A DNA stretch of 45,372 bases, taken from positions 1 through 45,372 of the forward strand of contig JAIYAO010000053.1 in the NCBI GenBank assembly GCA_027488965.1. The letters are read 5' to 3'. Positions within the stretch are counted from its first letter, which is position 1, and each line of letters starts with the position of its first letter. Below, one piece after another: positions 8,493 to 16,404 of the stretch. The notes under the pieces are model-generated. The model was not told where the DNA came from, made no database searches, and saw nothing but the letters and a program-made list of their open reading frames with translations. The translations under genes and the position numbers were made by a program. The DNA comes from Alphaproteobacteria bacterium. GTDB taxonomy: Bacteria > Pseudomonadota > Alphaproteobacteria > Caulobacterales > Aquidulcibacteraceae.

Positions 8493-9077
8493 TCACGAAT
8501 CTGCCAATTCATCCCACTTTCGGAGTCTGGCTCGATATCGGCGGAAAGCGGAAACCCGGGCCGGCACTCGCGACCGGCAGCTACTCGCCGGAAGCAGACG
8601 GCGGCAATCAGTCTTCGCCTCCACCAACCACAGCTGCTTGTCCGTCTTGCGCGATATCTCGGTAAAGACATCCGCTGAGCCGACATCGCCGAGTGTCATC
8701 GAAGCCTCTATCTCCATCCGGATCGCCCTGCCGAACTAAGCAAGAGCGGCGCCCAAAGCCTTGAGGTGCTGCTCACCGGACCGGGTCCCGAGCGCATACT
8801 CGTAGAGCTTGCTGGACTTAGCCGTCGTCTGTATCCGGCCGTCGGCTACGCCGCCCGGGGCGGTGATGCGCTCGGCCAGCGTGTCGACGAACTCTTCGAC
8901 GACACCGTGAACCTCGTCGAAGAAAGCGTGCAGCTGGATGAAGTCGCGACCTTTGATGTTCCAGTGCGCCTGTTTTGCCTGCGCTTCGAGATTGAGCGCA
9001 TCCGACATCCGCGCCTGAAAGAGCGCGATGGCGCCCTTTCGGACATGTTCACTGAGATCGAGGTGTGAAATATGCAT
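8493..9077 (-). pseudogene. dps: Dps-family ferritin-like protein interrupted by an in-frame TAG
   Basis: The frame opening at ATG 9077 (GAGGAAA ribosome site) encodes a typical Dps: helix A with AKQAHWNIKGRDFIQLHAFFDEVH and E-E-F-V-D-T-L-A-E-R, the ferroxidase region. It stops after ...KALGAALA at a TAG (8736-8738). The same frame continues without a shift as FGRAIRMEIEASMTLGD...TADVFTEIS-like SADVFTEISRKTDKQLWLVEA, which is the conserved Dps C-terminus. The family normally reads ALAQFG here, so a CAG-to-TAG change explains the break. The likely original end is near 8607; the frame then runs on to 8493. Without the last helix the dodecamer should not form. A sequencing error or suppression of the stop is possible. 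It is the last gene of the hydrolase operon. Confidence 0.75.
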
Positions 9078-9088
9078 GGCCAATTTCC

Positions 9089-10951
9089 TCAGAATGCAAA
9101 GCACGAACAGCCGAGAGCGCCCCAGAAGGCCGGCGCCGATGGAGGATCTCCGGCCAACGCGTGACCGTGCGCGTGGCCGTGCACACCACACGGTGTCGCA
9201 CAGCACGCGGGCCCGGCAGCCCTCTCCAGGCGCGCGGCCGCTGCGCGCGCCTTTTGCTGACCGAGGGCATAGCGCGCCGTCGGCGCCCAATCGGGGCTCA
9301 CCGGCAATGTCGGCGGTGCATGCGAACGGAACTCTTCGCTTGCCCACACGATGCGGCCGCCGACAACCGTGAGCACGCTTTCAAGGCCGCCGATCTCCTC
9401 TTCGGACACCATGAAGAAATCGGACGACAGCAACACGAAATCCGCCAGCTGGCCGGCCTTGATCTGGCCCTTGGCGCCCTGCTCGCTTGAGAACCATGCG
9501 GCGGCTTGTGTCCACAGGCGCAGCGCCGTCTCGCGGTCCGGCCGGTTGGCGCTCGGGTAAAGGCGCAGGCCTCCGATCGTCCGTCCGGTAACCAGCCAGG
9601 CAAGCGACGTCCATGGATTGTACGAGGCGACGCGTGTGGCGTCCGTACCGGCGGCGACGGGCAGACTCGCCGACAGCATACGGGCGATCGGCGGCGTCGA
9701 TTCGGCTGCGCGCGCGCCATAGCGTTCGACAAAGGCTTCGCCCTGGAAGGCCATGCGGTGCTGTATGGCGATGCCGCCGCCGAGCGCCCCGATGCGATCG
9801 ATGTTCCTGTCGCTCACCGTTTCGGCATGATCGATGAACCAGTTGAGGCCATCGAGCGGGACATCGCGATCGACCGCTTCGAAAACGTCCAGCGCGCGCG
9901 AGATCGACTGGTCATAGGTGGCGTGCAGCCGGAACGGCCAGCGGTTTTCGGCGAGCACCCGGACAACCTGAGCCAGCTGTGCTTCCATCTCCGGCGCCAG
10001 ATCCGGCCGCGGCATGAAAAAGTCCTCGAAGTCGGCCGCCGAGAACACTAGCATCTCGCCGGCCCCGTTGTGGCGAAACCATTGATCGCCCTGCCCTGGC
10101 TTCACCTGCGCCGCCCAGCGGACAAAATCTTCCTTCTCCGCGCCCGGCTTCTGGGTGAAAAGGTTGTAGGCGATCCGGACCGTTAGCAGGTCATCGTCGG
10201 CGAGTTTCTGGACGATCTGGTAGTCCTCCGGATAGTTCTGAAAGCCGCCGCCCGCATCGATCACGCTGGTGACGCCAAGCCGGTTGAGCTCGCGCATAAA
10301 CTGGCGCGTCGAATTGATCTGATCGTCCGGTGAAAGCCTCGGTCCCTTCGCCAGCGCCGCGTAGAGAACAAGCGCATTGGGGCGCGCGAGCAGGAGACCG
10401 GTCGGTTCTCCGTTCGCATCGCGCTGGATCTCGCCGCCGGGAGGGTCCGGCGTCTCGCGCGAGTAGCCGACAGCACGCAACGCCGCCCTGTTCAGTAGCG
10501 CCCGGTCATAGAGGTGGAGGATGAAGACGGGCGTGTCCGGCGCCGCAGCGTTGATCTCGTCCAGCGTCGGCAGCCGCCGTTCCCGGAACTGGAACATGCT
10601 GAATGAGCCGATGACACGCACCCATTGCGGGGGCGGCGTCACCGCCGCCTGAGCCTTAAGAAGCGCCATAGCGTCGGCGAGACTGTCGAGGCCCTCCCAG
10701 CGCAGCTCGAGATTGTAGTTCAGGCCGCCCCGGATGAGGTGGGTATGGCTGTCGTTGAGCCCAGGGATCATGCGCCTGCCACGTGCATCGATCATCCGCG
10801 TGGCAGGCCCTGCCAGATGCGTTAGATCCGGTGCGCGCCCAACAGCTAGGAAGCGCCCGTCACGGATCGCCACGACGTCAGCCACGGGATTTTCCCGATC
10901 GAGCGTGGTGATGCGCGCGTTGGTGATCAGCAGATCAGCGTGGTCTGACAT
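9089..10951 (-). CDS. YtcJ-like metal-dependent amidohydrolase with Cys/His-rich tail
   Basis: A 620-residue amidohydrolase of the composite-domain type. The N-terminal beta domain (ADLLITNARITTLD) leads to the metal motif GLNDSHTHL (His69, His71). Later come the barrel His motifs (RLHATYDQ, FIDHAE) and the metal Asp in AAGTDATR. The beta domain closes with GQLADFVLLSSDFF. The last 50 residues hold a Cys/His cluster (CCATPCGVHGHAHGHA ... GCSCF), often seen at the end of this subfamily and perhaps metal-binding. The substrate is unknown. It starts 10 bases after the XapX stop, within the hydrolase operon. Confidence 0.85.
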   Translation of the reverse strand: MSDHADLLITNARITTLDRENPVADVVAIRDGRFLAVGRAPDLTHLAGPATRMIDARGRRMIPGLNDSHTHLIRGGLNYNLELRWEGLDSLADAMALLKAQAAVTPPPQWVRVIGSFSMFQFRERRLPTLDEINAAAPDTPVFILHLYDRALLNRAALRAVGYSRETPDPPGGEIQRDANGEPTGLLLARPNALVLYAALAKGPRLSPDDQINSTRQFMRELNRLGVTSVIDAGGGFQNYPEDYQIVQKLADDDLLTVRIAYNLFTQKPGAEKEDFVRWAAQVKPGQGDQWFRHNGAGEMLVFSAADFEDFFMPRPDLAPEMEAQLAQVVRVLAENRWPFRLHATYDQSISRALDVFEAVDRDVPLDGLNWFIDHAETVSDRNIDRIGALGGGIAIQHRMAFQGEAFVERYGARAAESTPPIARMLSASLPVAAGTDATRVASYNPWTSLAWLVTGRTIGGLRLYPSANRPDRETALRLWTQAAAWFSSEQGAKGQIKAGQLADFVLLSSDFFMVSEEEIGGLESVLTVVGGRIVWASEEFRSHAPPTLPVSPDWAPTARYALGQQKARAAAARLERAAGPACCATPCGVHGHAHGHALAGDPPSAPAFWGALGCSCFAF

Positions 10952-10961
10952 CTTCTTACAC

Positions 10962-11213
10962 TCACGCCTGCTTGTCGGTGTGGCGCCGCGCGCCCGACTG
11001 CTCGTCCGGCGAGAACGTACGGGTGTGCAGGCACTGCGCGACGGCGTCCGCCGAGCCGCGCAGGTGGCGCACGGACATTTCTCCCACCAGGATTCCGAGG
11101 AGACCCAGCAACGCGATCACCGGCGGCGCCGGCGCCTTCACGTTGAGAACGCCGTAGAGGGCGCCGACTCCGAGGCCGACGACGATTGAGAGAACGTAGG
11201 GTTGCCAGGTCAT
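10962..11213 (-). CDS. XapX-domain (DUF1427) small membrane protein
   Basis: An 83-residue protein with two membrane helices (YVLSIVVGLGVGALYGVLNV and PPVIALLGLLGILVGE). It has the XapX hallmark of a Gly-rich first helix followed by K-A-P-A-P-P and a second helix ending G-E. The ATG at 11213 is supported by GAAGGAGAT 6 bases upstream. The hydrophilic C-terminal tail (residues about 55-83) is longer than in the shortest members. XapX proteins are unexplained but often accompany hydrolase and isochorismatase genes, as here. Confidence 0.82.
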   Translation of the reverse strand: MTWQPYVLSIVVGLGVGALYGVLNVKAPAPPVIALLGLLGILVGEMSVRHLRGSADAVAQCLHTRTFSPDEQSGARRHTDKQA

Positions 11214-11349
11214 TTGGGGATCTCCTTCGGGAGCGCCGGGCTCCAGCAGTTTTTGCAAGCGGAAAGGATTGCGGGGGATGGCGCGCCGGCGCTGTGCGCC
11301 CCGGCGCGCATCCGGTTGTTGTCCGGGGCGTAGGCCGGGGGACCGGACG

Positions 11350-12000
11350 TCAGCCGCCATGCCCCCCGAACATGGCGCCGGCGTAGATGATGCCAAGGCC
11401 GTACCCGCCGCCTAGCCTCGCGGCGATGCCGGTGGTGAGGCCGTAGGTCTCCGCTCGCGCCCAGTCGCGCTGCAGCTCCAGCATGTAGGCCAGCGCCGTC
11501 AGCGGCCGTGCGCCAGCCTCAACCATACGGGAGATCGCACGTTCATGCGCCTCGCCGGAAACGTCGCCGCAGGCGTCGGCGATGACATAGACCTCGCATC
11601 CCTGCTCCAACGCGGTGAGCGCGGGGCCTGCGATGCACACCGACGTCCACAGCCCCGCCAGCACGATTCGCCGACGGCCGATGCGGTTGACCGCGTCGAC
11701 CACGTTCTGGTCCTCAAGGCAGTTCATGGTGGTGCGATCGATCACCTCCTTCTGGGGGAATGGGGCCCGCACCTCGTCGAACACCGGGCCGGAGAACGTT
11801 TTCTCGGCGACCGAGGTGAGCACCGTCGGCACGCCGAAGCCGGCCGCCGCCTGAGAGACCATCGCAGCGTTGGTACGCAGCTGCGATATGTCGATCGACC
11901 GGACGGCGAACGCCATCTGGCCCTGATGGTCGATCATGACGAGCGTGTGGTTGGCCGGGTCCAGCAGCGACTGCGCGGGATTTGTGGATAGACTGATCAT
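11350..12000 (-). CDS. Isochorismatase-family cysteine hydrolase, YcaC-like
   Basis: A 216-residue cysteine hydrolase. The triad can be read as Asp24 (LVMIDHQG), Lys84 (FPQKEVIDR) and Cys122 (GLWTSVCIAGPA). The sequence and the length of about 210 residues match the YcaC group, whose natural substrate is unknown. Its ATG overlaps the stop of the metallo-hydrolase gene (ATGA at 11997-12000). A 136-base gap separates it from XapX, the longest inside this operon. It is one of two isochorismatase-like enzymes in the cluster, and the two are not close copies. Confidence 0.85.
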   Translation of the reverse strand: MISLSTNPAQSLLDPANHTLVMIDHQGQMAFAVRSIDISQLRTNAAMVSQAAAGFGVPTVLTSVAEKTFSGPVFDEVRAPFPQKEVIDRTTMNCLEDQNVVDAVNRIGRRRIVLAGLWTSVCIAGPALTALEQGCEVYVIADACGDVSGEAHERAISRMVEAGARPLTALAYMLELQRDWARAETYGLTTGIAARLGGGYGLGIIYAGAMFGGHGG

Positions 12001-12869
12001 GAGACTGCTCCTTCCATGGGTTGCGATTGGGTTGGTCCGGACTTCTGCGACGCTCTCTGGAGGGCTTCGAGTTCGTGGCGGTCATGCGCGCAGAAGATGC
12101 GGAGGTCGTCCCGCTGCGCCGTCCGGAGCGCGCGCAGGCGCTGCTGGTTGCGGCGGCGCGCGGGGCGGTCGGTGTCCATGATGTGCTGGTAGGCGCCCAA
12201 ACCTGGCGGACAGCCGGGCCTGGGGGCCATCTGGGCATGATGCAGGTAGGCGTCGCCCGCGTGCAGCAGCCAGCCATCACCGGCCGCCACGGCGACGCCC
12301 GCATGACCCAGCGTGTGGCCGCGCAGCGGCACCATCAGAATTTCGGGCGGTAGGCCATCGAGCTGGCGCACCGCGTCGAAGCCGAACCAGCTTTCGCCCT
12401 GCGCGTCGTAGAGGCGCCAGTCCCGCACGTCGTCCCACATGCCGGGCCGGTAGCGCTGGGCGCCGACAAATCCGGATCGTCGCCCCGCCGCTTCGCGCTC
12501 TGCACGGAGCACATGCACGCGCGCGCCGGGGAAATCCTCAAGCCCGCCTGCGTGGTCGAAGTCGAGGTGCGTCAGCACGATGTGTCGGACGTCCGACGCG
12601 TTGAAACCCAGCGACTCGATCTGGCGCAGCGCCGTGGCCGATTCCCGCAACCGCACATTGAGCAGCGCGGACCACAGCCACGGCAGCCGGGCATGGGGCC
12701 GCTGCACGTCCTGCACGCCATAGCCCGTATCGACGAGCACAAGCCCGGCGTCAGTCTCCACAAGGAGGCAGTGGGTCGGAATGTCAGCCAGCGCACCCCG
12801 GCTTACGCCGTCGAAGAGGCTTCCGCCGAGCGGGCAATGCGTGCCGCAGCTGAGATGATGGACCTTCAT
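11997..12869 (-). CDS. Metallo-beta-lactamase-fold hydrolase, lactonase-like
   Basis: A 290-residue MBL-fold enzyme. It starts MKVHHLSCGTHCPLGG, resembling AHL-lactonase-type proteins, then has the fold's D-T-G-Y-G strand and the metal motif THLDFDHAGG. The canonical pattern is H-x-H-x-D-H; here the second His is Asp, as in some MBL subfamilies. Further ligands are GHTLGHAG and HAGDAYLHH. I prefer the ATG at 12869; one 15 bases upstream (12884) has a weaker ribosome site. Lactone or ester hydrolysis is inferred from the fold only. Confidence 0.8.
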   Translation of the reverse strand: MKVHHLSCGTHCPLGGSLFDGVSRGALADIPTHCLLVETDAGLVLVDTGYGVQDVQRPHARLPWLWSALLNVRLRESATALRQIESLGFNASDVRHIVLTHLDFDHAGGLEDFPGARVHVLRAEREAAGRRSGFVGAQRYRPGMWDDVRDWRLYDAQGESWFGFDAVRQLDGLPPEILMVPLRGHTLGHAGVAVAAGDGWLLHAGDAYLHHAQMAPRPGCPPGLGAYQHIMDTDRPARRRNQQRLRALRTAQRDDLRIFCAHDRHELEALQRASQKSGPTQSQPMEGAVS

Positions 12870-12897
12870 GCCGTCACCGCCCATCAGCTTTCGCGCG

Positions 12898-13866
12898 CTA
12901 ACGTGCCGCGTGTTCGAGAAAAGCGTCGATGTGGTCGACAGTCAGCTCGGGATACTGGTGCTGGGGCCCATGTCCGGACTCCGGATAGACCACCAGATGC
13001 GCGTTCGGCATGGCGCCCACGAGCGGAAACCAGTTCTGCCCGGCCGTGCTGATGTCATTGTCGCCAGCGACGATCAGCATGGGGATGCGGCTGACGAGGA
13101 GCTTTTCGCGCCGCCCGGCGCCGTCGGCCGCGTAGTCCTTCGCGGCGTTCAGGTATGCTTGGATCTTCTCCGGCGTCGAGGGGATCCTTGCGTCGACGCC
13201 GTCGCGCGCGTGGATGCGCCGCCGGGAAGCCGCTGCGGCGGCGCGACTTGCAGCAGACGCGGGCTCGAAGAACAGCACCTCTTCATCGGCGAGATCGTTC
13301 ACCGGCTTGAAGGCGCGATCGAGAAACGCCTGCTGGATCGGTCGCTCCAGCTTTCCGGGCGGGTTGGCCCCGATGATGACGGCGTGCGTGACCCGCCCGG
13401 GGTGCTCAAGCGTGACCGTCAGCGCGACCGCCCCGCCCCACGACCAGCCGACCATGATGAAGCGCGACGTCCCGATGGCGGTGGCGAACTCCGCCACGAA
13501 TGTCGCCGCTTCGCTCATGTCGCCGGGCAATGCGCCGCTGGAGTATCCCACGCCGGGATAATCCACCACGATGACGCGATGCCGCTTCGCCAAGCTGTCG
13601 AGAAACAGGGGGTCCCATGTATCGATCGTGCCCCGCATACGGTTGACGAGGATCATGGGATTGCCGGCACCGAGCGCGCGGTAGGCGATCGTGTCGCCGC
13701 CCACTTCGACATACCGCGTCGGCGCCGACAGGGCCGTCACGGCGGCAGGATCCGCGCGTGCAGAGGACGAAGGCAGCGGCGCACAGCCCGCCATCGCGAG
13801 CAGCAGCCCGCAGACGGCCAGCATGCCTGCGCCGGCCAGGCGCTTCGGTGTATGACGGGCCTGCAT
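12898..13866 (-). CDS. Alpha/beta hydrolase lipoprotein
   Basis: A 322-residue hydrolase anchored by a lipobox (LAMAGC, Cys28). The alpha/beta fold shows the nucleophile elbow GWSWGG (Ser142), the acid strand MLIVAGDNDIS and the catalytic His in ESGHGPQHQ. The oxyanion region is unusual (ILVNRMRGTIDTWDP rather than HGxPG), which is typical of one haloalkane-dehalogenase/peroxidase-like group. The start at 13866 is preceded by GGGAGCG; upstream in-frame codons would bury the signal peptide. It is the only envelope-anchored hydrolase of the operon. Confidence 0.8.
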   Translation of the reverse strand: MQARHTPKRLAGAGMLAVCGLLLAMAGCAPLPSSSARADPAAVTALSAPTRYVEVGGDTIAYRALGAGNPMILVNRMRGTIDTWDPLFLDSLAKRHRVIVVDYPGVGYSSGALPGDMSEAATFVAEFATAIGTSRFIMVGWSWGGAVALTVTLEHPGRVTHAVIIGANPPGKLERPIQQAFLDRAFKPVNDLADEEVLFFEPASAASRAAAAASRRRIHARDGVDARIPSTPEKIQAYLNAAKDYAADGAGRREKLLVSRIPMLIVAGDNDISTAGQNWFPLVGAMPNAHLVVYPESGHGPQHQYPELTVDHIDAFLEHAAR

Positions 13867-13907
13867 GTGGCGCTCCCGGTTCGTGTGGTGGAGGTGCGGA
13901 GACGGCG

Positions 13908-14750
13908 TCAGGTCGCCGCAGCGACGGGCTCGCCGCGTATGAAGGCGTAAAGGTCGGCGTTCAGCTCTTCGGCGTTGGTCGCCGCAAAGCCATGGCATCC
14001 GCCCCGGTAGATCTTGAGCGTCGCGTTCTTCAGGAGTTTCGACGACAGGAGCGCCGAGGCGCCGATGGGAACGATCTGATCGTCGTCGCCGTGCGCCACG
14101 AGGACCGGGATGTCGATCTTCCGGAGATCATCGGTGTAGTCGACTTCCGAGAACTCCCTGATGCAATCCAGCTGGCCCTTGAGGCCGCCCATCATGCCCT
14201 GCAACCAGAAGGACCGGCGCACGCCTTCCGAGATCGCGGCGCCGGGGCGGTTGTAGCCGTAAAACGGCATGGTGAGATCGAAGTAGAACTGGGAGCGGTC
14301 CTCCCGCGTGCCCTTGCGGATGCCGTCGAAGACCTCCCGCGGCAGGCCGCCGGGATTGGCCGGCGTCTTCAGCATGAGCGGCGGCACTGCGCCAAGGAGC
14401 ACCGCTTTCGCCACGTGGCCCGTGCCGTGGCGGCCGAGATAGTGCGCGACTTCGCCCCCGCCGGTGGAGTGGCCGATCATTGTGAGCCCGCGCAGGTCCA
14501 GCTTTTCGATCAGTTCCGACAGGTCGTCGGCGTACTGGTCCATGTGGTTGCCCTCCCACGTCTGGGACGAGCGGCCATGGCTGCGCCTGTCGTGGGCGAT
14601 GACGCGATAGCCGCGCTCGGCGAGGAACAGCATCTGCCGCTCCCAGTCATCGCCGCTGAGCGGCCAGCCGTGCGAGAACAGCACGGGCTGTCCCTTGCCG
14701 AGATCGTTGTAGAAGATCTGGGCGCCGTCCTTTGTGGTGATGAAGGGCAT
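13908..14750 (-). CDS. Alpha/beta hydrolase of the non-haem chloroperoxidase/arylesterase group
   Basis: A 280-residue protein with standard motifs: [15 protein letters not shown] (oxyanion loop), [12 protein letters not shown], the nucleophile GHSTGGG (Ser95), [13 protein letters not shown] (acid) and GGCHGF (His). This order and spacing match cofactor-free chloroperoxidases, which in vivo mostly act as esterases or perhydrolases. No signal peptide, so cytoplasmic. It lies 41 bases before the lipoprotein hydrolase and 34 after the preceding hydrolase, in one operon. Confidence 0.88.
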   Translation of the reverse strand: MPFITTKDGAQIFYNDLGKGQPVLFSHGWPLSGDDWERQMLFLAERGYRVIAHDRRSHGRSSQTWEGNHMDQYADDLSELIEKLDLRGLTMIGHSTGGGEVAHYLGRHGTGHVAKAVLLGAVPPLMLKTPANPGGLPREVFDGIRKGTREDRSQFYFDLTMPFYGYNRPGAAISEGVRRSFWLQGMMGGLKGQLDCIREFSEVDYTDDLRKIDIPVLVAHGDDDQIVPIGASALLSSKLLKNATLKIYRGGCHGFAATNAEELNADLYAFIRGEPVAAAT

Positions 14751-14784
14751 GTTGGTCTCCTGAATCTTGAGATGCGACCGGGAA

Positions 14785-15603
14785 TCAGGCGGCGCTGGCG
14801 ACGGCGAGGGGCGTGACGCCTGCGGCTTGTCCGCGTGCGTTCTTCACCGCCCAGTCAAGGGCGAAATCGGCGACGGCTTCCCAGCCCGGTTCAAGTCCGG
14901 TCCAGTGGCTGCGGCCGGGCCAAAGCTTGAATTCGGTCAGGGACGGCGCGCGCTTCTGCTTTCTGAAGATCGCCTTCGCCATGCTGGCGTCCGCGATCCG
15001 GTCCTCACCGCCCGCCATGATCAGCAGCGGGGCGCGCGCCGGGTTGCGCCAGTCGATGCCGATGGCGTTGATGACGCCGTCCCAGTAGACCTTCCCGGCC
15101 GTGGGCACGATGTAGCGTGCGAAGTGATCGTCCTTGAGATGATCCGGCAGCGTCTGGGCGAAGCGCGTTCCGAAGAACCTGCGCGACATCGTCTTCACCC
15201 TGAACGCACTGAGCAGGTCGCCGAACACGGGCAGCGCCGAGACGATGGCCTGCGGCCCGAGCGGCACGCCCGGCGTGGGGGCGGGATCGATGGCGACGCC
15301 AGCGACGCCGAGGCCACGATCCAGCAGGTGCTGCACGATGACGCCGCCCAGGGAGTGGCCGATCAGGATCGGCGATTCCGGCAGGGCACGGATCAAGCGC
15401 TCGTAGTTCGCGATGATGTTGCGCTGGCCACTCTTGGCCAACGCCTTTCGCGGGCGGGCGCGCAGGTCGGCCGGGTCGCCTTCGTCGTGCGGCCAGTCCG
15501 GCGCGACGACCGTATAGCCCTTCGCCTCATAGCGCGCTTTGAAGCCCTCCCAGCTCCTCGAATTGAGCCAGGCGCCGTGAATGAGCATGATAGTCCGGGT
15601 CAT
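14785..15603 (-). CDS. Alpha/beta hydrolase
   Basis: A 272-residue cytoplasmic hydrolase. It begins [21 protein letters not shown] (HGAW oxyanion loop) and carries GHSLGG (Ser84), [13 protein letters not shown] (acid) and [14 protein letters not shown] (His). The HGAW/GHSLGG combination is common in esterases of the salicylate-esterase-like type. Second gene of the leftward hydrolase operon, 37 bases after the first. Confidence 0.85.
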   Translation of the reverse strand: MTRTIMLIHGAWLNSRSWEGFKARYEAKGYTVVAPDWPHDEGDPADLRARPRKALAKSGQRNIIANYERLIRALPESPILIGHSLGGVIVQHLLDRGLGVAGVAIDPAPTPGVPLGPQAIVSALPVFGDLLSAFRVKTMSRRFFGTRFAQTLPDHLKDDHFARYIVPTAGKVYWDGVINAIGIDWRNPARAPLLIMAGGEDRIADASMAKAIFRKQKRAPSLTEFKLWPGRSHWTGLEPGWEAVADFALDWAVKNARGQAAGVTPLAVASAA

Positions 15604-15640
15604 GGCAGTTCTCCTTGATGGCGTTGCCAGTATTGCGTTG

Positions 15641-16282
15641 TCAGTGCGGACGCAGGGCCGCGATAAGGTTGACGGCGGTGGTGATGACGTGGGCGAACGC
15701 AGGGCCGTTCACGTCGTGCGCGGCGTGCATGGCGTCGAGGTTGAAGGCGGCGGTGGCGTCGCGCACCAGCGTCACGTGGTAGCCGAGATCGACGGCGTAA
15801 CGCGCCGTGCCCTCCACGCAGGTGTTGGCGATGAGGCCGACGAGAATGACGTTGCGGACGCCCCGCTGCTTTAGCAGCATGTCGAGATCGGTGTTGGCGA
15901 AGCCGCTGGCGGCCCAGTGCTCCTTGACCACCGTATCGCCCGGCTGCGGCGCAAAATCGGGATGCCACTCGCCGCCCCAGTCTCCCTTGGCGAAGGCCTG
16001 GGCCTTCGCGATCTGCTGCTGATAGGGCGTCGGGTGGGACCAGCCCTCGAAATCGCCCGGCGCGGCGCGGTGATGCGGCACGATGAAGATCGCCACGCCC
16101 GCATCCCGCGCGGCCATCACCACCGCCCGCAGGTTGTCATGGAGGCGCACGCTGGCGGCGACGTCCGCCACGAGCGGCCACAGCTTGCCGCCTTCGGAAA
16201 GAAAATCGTTGTAGGGATCGACGAAGATAAGCGCAGTCTCGCTTGCATCGTAGGCGAATGTGGGGGCGACCTTCGCGTCCAT
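15641..16282 (-). CDS. Isochorismatase-family cysteine hydrolase
   Basis: First gene of the hydrolase operon, 213 residues. Catalytic triad visible as Asp22 (ALIFVDPYNDF), Lys120 (VVKEHWAASGF) and Cys155 (IANTCVEGTAR), the order used by the isochorismatase/nicotinamidase superfamily. Among three clustered ATGs the one at 16282 is chosen because GGAG lies 6 bases upstream. The promoter region carries an 8+4+8 palindrome about 100 bases ahead that recurs before the neighbouring regulator genes. Confidence 0.87.
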   Translation of the reverse strand: MDAKVAPTFAYDASETALIFVDPYNDFLSEGGKLWPLVADVAASVRLHDNLRAVVMAARDAGVAIFIVPHHRAAPGDFEGWSHPTPYQQQIAKAQAFAKGDWGGEWHPDFAPQPGDTVVKEHWAASGFANTDLDMLLKQRGVRNVILVGLIANTCVEGTARYAVDLGYHVTLVRDATAAFNLDAMHAAHDVNGPAFAHVITTAVNLIAALRPH

Positions 16283-16377
16283 GACCATCTCCGTCGCGCC
16301 GGATGATCCGTCCATCAGCGCGCACAGGGAGAATGCGCGAGGGCGCCCTGCGGGCCAATTCTACACAGGGGTGATCT

Positions 16378-16397
16378 CCTCATACTCTCGTATGAGG
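16378..16397. promoter_or_regulatory. Palindromic operator O1: CCTCATAC-TCTC-GTATGAGG
   Basis: A perfect 20-base inverted repeat (8-base arms, 4-base spacer) between the kinase stop and the hydrolase operon, about 100 bases ahead of its first ATG. It shares the core TCATAC-N4-GTATGA with two more sites before the response-regulator genes (O2, O3). It is probably the binding site of the FixJ/LuxR-type regulator encoded at 19241-19861. Confidence 0.7.
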
Positions 16398-16404
16398 CGC
16401 GTGC

